Assembly: GCA_050247895.1 (NCBI GenBank)
Contig: JBFWTJ010000161.1
Location: 1-8,974, forward strand
Origin: CAVPEW01 sp050247895
Lineage (GTDB): Bacteria; Actinomycetota; Acidimicrobiia; Acidimicrobiales; VFJN01
Length of the DNA stretch: 8,974 nucleotides
Direction of reading: 5' to 3'
A model generated the notes under the pieces. That model saw nothing but the letters and a program-made list of their open reading frames with translations, did not search any database and was not told the origin of the DNA. Positions 6,593 to 8,974 of this stretch are shown one piece after another. Position 1 is the stretch's first letter; each line of letters opens with the position of its first letter. Position numbers and translations under genes: made by a program.

Positions 6593-6607
6593 CTGGAGGC
6601 GTTCCAG
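6593..6607. promoter_or_regulatory. Per/Fur-type box 1 upstream of the Fur-family gene
   Basis: CTGGAGGCGTTCCAG has 5-bp arms CTGGA/TCCAG. It is preceded by TCTAG at 6586-6590 in the same spacing as in box 2 downstream; 15 of 22 positions agree between the two sites. It lies 15 bases before the ATG of the regulator, consistent with autoregulation. Confidence 0.55.
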
Positions 6608-6621
6608 TAGCCTTCGATCCC

Positions 6622-7044
6622 ATGGCCGAGGCCCTCGTGGAGCGACTGCGTCGGCGCGGCTGGCGGATGACGCCGCAGCGGCGCTCGGTCGTCGAGGTCC
6701 TGGCCGGCGACCACGTCCACCTCACCGCCGAGCAGGTGCTGGTCGCCGCCCGTCGCTCGGTGCCCGAGGTCTCCCAGGCGACCGTCTACAACACGCTCAA
6801 CGAGCTGGTGGGCATGGGCGAGGTGCAGGAGCTGCGGGTCGCGGGCGGGGCCACGCTGTACGACCCGAACGCCACCGACGGCCACCACCACCTGGTCTGC
6901 CGGACCTGCAACCTGGTCTTCGACGTGCGGCCCACCGGGGTCGACGACCTGGGCCTGTCCCGCCACGAGCGCCACGGGTTCGCCGTCGACGACGTCGACG
7001 TCACCTTCTGGGGCACCTGCGCCACCTGCGCCGAGCGCAGCTGA
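6622..7044 (+). CDS. Fur-superfamily metalloregulator, PerR-like
   Basis: A 140-residue Fur-family repressor. The DNA-binding half ends with the family hallmark SQATVYNTLNELVGMGEV (51-68). The dimerisation half has both structural zinc pairs, C93-x-x-C96 and C133-x-x-C136. By motif spacing the regulatory metal ligands of Bacillus PerR can be placed at His33, Asp81, His88, His90 and Asp101; Asp at the last position is the PerR state, where Fur usually has Glu. This suggests an iron-dependent peroxide sensor, similar to actinobacterial FurA/CatR proteins, although Fur proper cannot be excluded. The ATG at 6622 has no close Shine-Dalgarno. An upstream GTG would place non-family residues in front and is less likely. 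A Per-like box precedes the gene and a strong hairpin follows it. No catalase or peroxidase gene lies in the window. Confidence 0.92.
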   Translation: MAEALVERLRRRGWRMTPQRRSVVEVLAGDHVHLTAEQVLVAARRSVPEVSQATVYNTLNELVGMGEVQELRVAGGATLYDPNATDGHHHLVCRTCNLVFDVRPTGVDDLGLSRHERHGFAVDDVDVTFWGTCATCAERS

Positions 7045-7091
7045 TCCGCCGACCGATCCGACCCTGCAACCGGTGGACCGGCCCGGACGCG

Positions 7092-7140
7092 GGCCTGCCG
7101 CCGGCCACGGGGCGGCGTGGATCCGGCGGCAGGCCGTGTT
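7092..7140 (+). terminator. Strong terminator hairpin after the Fur-family gene
   Basis: A 13-bp perfect stem, GGCCTGCCGCCGG (7092-7104) with CCGGCGGCAGGCC (7123-7135), is capped by a 5-bp inner stem CCACG/CGTGG and a 6-base loop, then followed by GTGTT. It starts 47 bases after the stop codon. The short T-rich tail is weak, but the hairpin is the strongest in the area and fits termination of the regulator transcript. Confidence 0.75.
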
Positions 7141-7178
7141 GGCAGCCCTGCGGACCCGTTCTCGGGCCCGCTCTAGAC

Positions 7179-7193
7179 TTGGAAGCATTCTAA
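7179..7193. promoter_or_regulatory. Per/Fur-type box 2
   Basis: TTGGAAGCATTCTAA has the 7-1-7 layout of the Bacillus Per/Fur box and agrees with the remembered consensus TTAGAATAATTCTAA at 12 of 15 positions. Like box 1 it is preceded by TCTAG (7172-7176) at the same distance. It lies beyond the terminator of the regulator gene, so it should control something other than that gene. Confidence 0.6.
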
Positions 7194-7215
7194 CTTAGGC
7201 GTTCCCCTCTGTGAA
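7187..7215 (-). promoter_or_regulatory. Near-consensus promoter facing leftward, overlapping Per box 2
   Basis: On the minus strand TTCACA (7210-7215) is followed after exactly 17 bases by TAGAAT (7187-7192), each one base from consensus. The -10 lies inside the Per/Fur box. Transcription would start near 7180 and run toward the terminator hairpin and the 3' end of the Fur-family gene on the opposite strand. No gene lies ahead, so a short or antisense RNA is possible. Confidence 0.45.
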
Positions 7216-7220
7216 GGGGA
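7203..7220. repeat. Short hairpin beside Per box 2
   Basis: TCCCCT and AGGGGA form a 6-bp stem with loop CTGTGA. It overlaps the -35 of the leftward promoter, and would lie in the 5' leader of any rightward transcript. Function unknown. Confidence 0.35.
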
Positions 7221-7270
7221 CAGGCGTCACGTCGGCGGCCGCGCTGGCCAGGCCCCGTCATCGAGGATGC

Positions 7271-7291
7271 CGCTGTGGTAGGACCACGGCG
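7271..7291. repeat. Hairpin in the 7194-7439 gap
   Basis: CGCTGTGGT and ACCACGGCG pair over 9 bp (one T-G wobble) around AGG. It lies between Per box 2 and the small membrane protein gene and might be part of a structured leader RNA. Confidence 0.35.
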
Positions 7292-7439
7292 AGCGTCGTC
7301 GGCGGTCGGGGTTGCTCCCAGGTACGGGGAAGTCTGCGCTCGCTCCATGCAGGCCTTCCAGAACCGGGGATCAGACTTGTCCAACGACGGCCGCAACCAT
7401 CCGCGCGCGGTGCCGCATCGGAGTCGGGGACAACATCGG

Positions 7440-7580
7440 ATGCGGGGCGTGATCGTGGTCCTGCTGGTGGCCGTAGCGGTGCTGCTCGTCGTGGGGGCGG
7501 TCGCCGGGGTCGGCACGGTCGAGCTGGCCATCTGGCTGCTCGGCGTCGCCGCCGCGCTCACCGTCGTGCTGCGCCGATGA
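7440..7580 (+). CDS. Small hydrophobic membrane protein
   Basis: A 46-residue protein with two predicted transmembrane helices, about 4-20 and 27-44, separated by a short GVGTVEL turn, and an Arg-Arg C-terminus. Nearly all residues are Val, Leu, Ala or Gly. Small membrane proteins of this style are common in actinobacteria and mostly uncharacterised. The ATG is preceded by only a weak GGGGA element; a longer in-frame reading from a GTG at 7275 adds 55 polar residues that look non-coding. It lies 57 bases before the split-barrel gene and might share its transcript. It is also the nearest rightward gene to Per box 2. Confidence 0.55.
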   Translation: MRGVIVVLLVAVAVLLVVGAVAGVGTVELAIWLLGVAAALTVVLRR

Positions 7581-7637
7581 CCCCGGGGTGGACCCGTCGT
7601 CGGAGAGGGTAGGGACGGTCCCACCGACAGGAGGACG

Positions 7638-8153
7638 ATGGCCACCATCACCACCCCGAGCGAGGAGCTGGACCCCCGGTACAGCGACCCGGAGGCCACG
7701 CCCACCCCGTGGCTCGACGCCGCCGCCCGGCTGCGCGACGCAGAGCTGTACTGGATCACCACCGTGCGGGCCGGCGGTGCGCCCCACGCGACGCCCCTCA
7801 TCGGCCTGTGGGTCGACGGTGCCGTCTGGTTCTGCACCGGGACCGGCGAGCAGAAGGCCCGCAACCTCGGCGGCGACGACCGCTGCACGCTCGCCACCGC
7901 CACCGATCGGCTCCACGGCGGCCTCGACGTCGTGGTCGAGGGCCGGGCCGGGGTCGTGCGCGACGAGGGCCGGCTGGCCCGGATCGCCGACGCGTACGTG
8001 GCCAAGTACGGCGACGAGTGGCGCTTCGAGGTCGCCGGCGGCGGCTTCCGGCACCCCGACCAGGGCGGGTCCGTCGACGTGTTCGAGCTGTCCCCCGCCC
8101 GGGCGTTCGCCTTCGCCCGGCAGCCCTACGGCCAGACCCGCTACCGGTTCTGA
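7638..8153 (+). CDS. Pyridoxamine 5'-phosphate oxidase-like split-barrel protein (FMN or F420 binding)
   Basis: A 171-residue protein with the split beta-barrel pattern of the PNPOx-like/FDOR superfamily: LYWITTVRAGGAPHATPLIGL (strands 1-2), VWFCTGTGEQKARNLGGDDR with the cofactor-phosphate-binding KARNL region, then CTLATATD and a later VEGRAGVV strand. Such proteins bind FMN, F420 or heme and carry out redox reactions on small molecules. In actinobacteria many are F420-dependent, but the cofactor cannot be settled here. The ATG is supported by AGGAGG three bases upstream. Its 3' end overlaps the Mur ligase gene on the other strand by 13 bases. Confidence 0.85.
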   Translation: MATITTPSEELDPRYSDPEATPTPWLDAAARLRDAELYWITTVRAGGAPHATPLIGLWVDGAVWFCTGTGEQKARNLGGDDRCTLATATDRLHGGLDVVVEGRAGVVRDEGRLARIADAYVAKYGDEWRFEVAGGGFRHPDQGGSVDVFELSPARAFAFARQPYGQTRYRF

Positions 8154-8974
8154 CCGCGCGCCGCCACGGCCTCGGCGAACGCCGTGGCGCGCGCCCGGTG
8201 GTCGGCGTAGAGGCCGTAGCTCGCGGCGGCCGGCGACAGCAGGACCACCGCCCCGGGCTCGGCCCACGCCGCGGCCCGGTCGACCGCGTCGCCCAGGTCC
8301 GCGCACACCTCGGCCCCCACCCCCGCCGCGGCCAGCGCGGCAGCGATCCGCGGCCCGTTCTGGGGCAGGGCCAGCACCAGGGTCGGGGCCCCACGCCCGG
8401 CCAGCGCGGCGGCCAGCGGCGCGTAGTCGATGGCGCGGTCGAACCCGCCGACGAGCAGGGCCAGCGGCCGGTCGGCGAAGACCTCCACCGCGACCAGCGT
8501 CGGCAGGACGTTGGTCGACAGCGAGTCGTCCACGTACTCGACCCCGTCCAGGGTGGCGATCGTCCGCAGCCGGTGGGGCAGCGGCTCGTAGCCGGCCGCG
8601 GCACCGGCCAGCCGCTCCTCGTCGCCGGCCCCGTCCACCCCCGCCTCCTGGAGGCAGGCCACCGCGATCGCCGCGTCGAGGTGGCTGTGGCGGCCCCGCA
8701 GGCCCAGCGCGTCGACCCAGGCCGGCACCGGCTCGGGGACCTCGACCCAGCGGGGTCCCGGTCGCAGCGCCTCGGCCCGGGCCCGCAGGCGGTCGTCGTC
8801 GCCGTTGGCCACCGTGATCCGGGCACCGGGCCGCCCGCACAGGGACAGCTTGTCGGCGTAGTAGCGGTCCACGCCGCCGTGCCAGTCCAGGTGGTCCTCG
8901 TGCAGCGAGGTGACCGCGACCACCGCCGGCGAGGACCACAGGTCGGTGGCCTGGTAGCTCGACACCTCGACGAT
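8141..8974 (-). CDS. Mur ligase, MurD/MurD2-like (N-terminus missing)
   Basis: The 277 residues present run from the middle domain to a TAG stop; the N-terminus lies beyond the contig end. The frame opens with IVEVSSYQ, matching the MurD ELSSFQ region. HEDHLDWHGGVDRYYADKLSL contains the metal-binding segment and the lysine that is carbamylated in Mur ligases. HRLRTIA is the usual HR-E-like hinge, DDSLSTN and GGFDRAIDY are C-terminal domain landmarks, and LLSPAAASYGLY is the substrate loop. In E. coli MurD the matching motifs carry DSKATN and a GG-x-x-KG lysine; here they are Leu and Arg. Those changes agree with MurD2, which adds L-glutamate and works with the epimerase MurL. No murL is visible. 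The enzyme would add glutamate to UDP-MurNAc-L-alanine in cytoplasmic peptidoglycan synthesis. Confidence 0.88.
   Translation of the reverse strand: MVEVSSYQATDLWSSPAVVAVTSLHEDHLDWHGGVDRYYADKLSLCGRPGARITVANGDDDRLRARAEALRPGPRWVEVPEPVPAWVDALGLRGRHSHLDAAIAVACLQEAGVDGAGDEERLAGAAAGYEPLPHRLRTIATLDGVEYVDDSLSTNVLPTLVAVEVFADRPLALLVGGFDRAIDYAPLAAALAGRGAPTLVLALPQNGPRIAAALAAAGVGAEVCADLGDAVDRAAAWAEPGAVVLLSPAAASYGLYADHRARATAFAEAVAARGQNR
8156..8194 (+). terminator. Terminator-like hairpin after the split-barrel gene, inside the Mur ligase gene
   Basis: Starting 3 bases past the TGA, 14 base pairs form with a single bulged C at 8161: GCGCG and CCGCCACGGC region pairs with GCCGTGGCGCGCGC, loop CTCGGCGAAC. 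No T-run follows. It lies wholly within the C-terminal codons of the opposite gene, so any terminator role is shared with coding constraint. Confidence 0.5.

Larger units (their letters stand above)
7045..7439. other. Gene-free stretch with regulatory signals
   Basis: Between the Fur-family gene and the small membrane protein this stretch holds the terminator, Per box 2, the leftward promoter and two hairpins. From about 7225 to 7439 third-position GC bias is weak in the open frames of both strands I examined, and I recognise no protein family, so it is either untranslated leader, non-coding RNA or a decayed gene. Confidence 0.6.

Noticed and set aside
6520..7188. Long minus-strand frame opposite the Fur-family gene
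   Set aside because: Its protein is low-complexity and the plus-strand frame encodes a clear Fur-family protein with all expected motifs.
7275..7439. N-terminal extension of the small membrane protein from a GTG at 7275
   Set aside because: The 55 added residues are polar, not GC3-biased, and would precede a hydrophobic protein that starts naturally at the ATG at 7440.
7371..8939. Long minus-strand frame across the small membrane protein, split-barrel and Mur ligase genes
   Set aside because: Typical GC-rich shadow frame; Mur ligase motifs read in a different minus-strand frame.
1..8974. tRNA, rRNA, CRISPR array, insertion sequence or prophage features
   Set aside because: No spaced direct repeats, transposase or integrase motifs, cloverleaf with CCA end or rRNA-like stretches were seen on either strand.

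Overview
The window is very GC-rich DNA with GC-biased third codon positions, frequent GTG starts and 4-base stop/start overlaps. The gene content (NitT/TauT-type ABC importer, CaiB-type CoA-transferase, luciferase-like monooxygenase, split-barrel flavin/F420 protein) points to an actinomycete-like bacterium, possibly an environmental Acidimicrobiia-type lineage; that placement is inference from composition and gene style. Both ends are contig edges. The first 16 bases are not genomic: they match the 3' end of the Illumina TruSeq read-1 adapter, so true sequence starts at base 17.

Region 1 (17-6523, all minus strand, read right to left) looks like one functional locus in two transcription blocks. 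Block A is a cupin-fold protein followed by a MarR-family regulator, joined by a GTGA overlap. It lies behind a TTGACA promoter whose -10 region sits inside a 22-bp dyad that is a good operator candidate; the start codon is so close to the expected transcript start that the mRNA may be leaderless. A 340-base gap with three separate inverted repeats follows. Block B is ABC ATPase, permease, permease, CoA-transferase, luciferase-like monooxygenase and a lipoprotein (probably the substrate-binding protein, cut by the contig end). Every junction in block B overlaps by 4 or 8 bases, so the genes are probably translationally coupled. The likely logic is that a small ligand controls MarR, a periplasmic lipoprotein and the ABC importer bring in a small, perhaps organic acid, sulfonate or aromatic, substrate, and the CoA-transferase and monooxygenase process it. 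The substrate is unknown.

Region 2 (6586-7440) holds a plus-strand Fur-superfamily regulator whose metal ligands look PerR-like, its own Per/Fur-type box just upstream, a strong terminator hairpin after it, and a second copy of the same box about 135 bases beyond the stop codon. The second box overlaps the -10 of a near-consensus promoter on the opposite strand.

Region 3 (7440-8974) has a small two-helix membrane protein and a pyridoxamine-phosphate-oxidase-like split-barrel protein on the plus strand, and the 3' two-thirds or so of a Mur ligase on the minus strand. The Mur ligase overlaps the split-barrel gene tail to tail by 13 bases and lacks two lysine positions typical of D-glutamate-adding MurD, which suggests a MurD2 (L-glutamate-adding) type enzyme.
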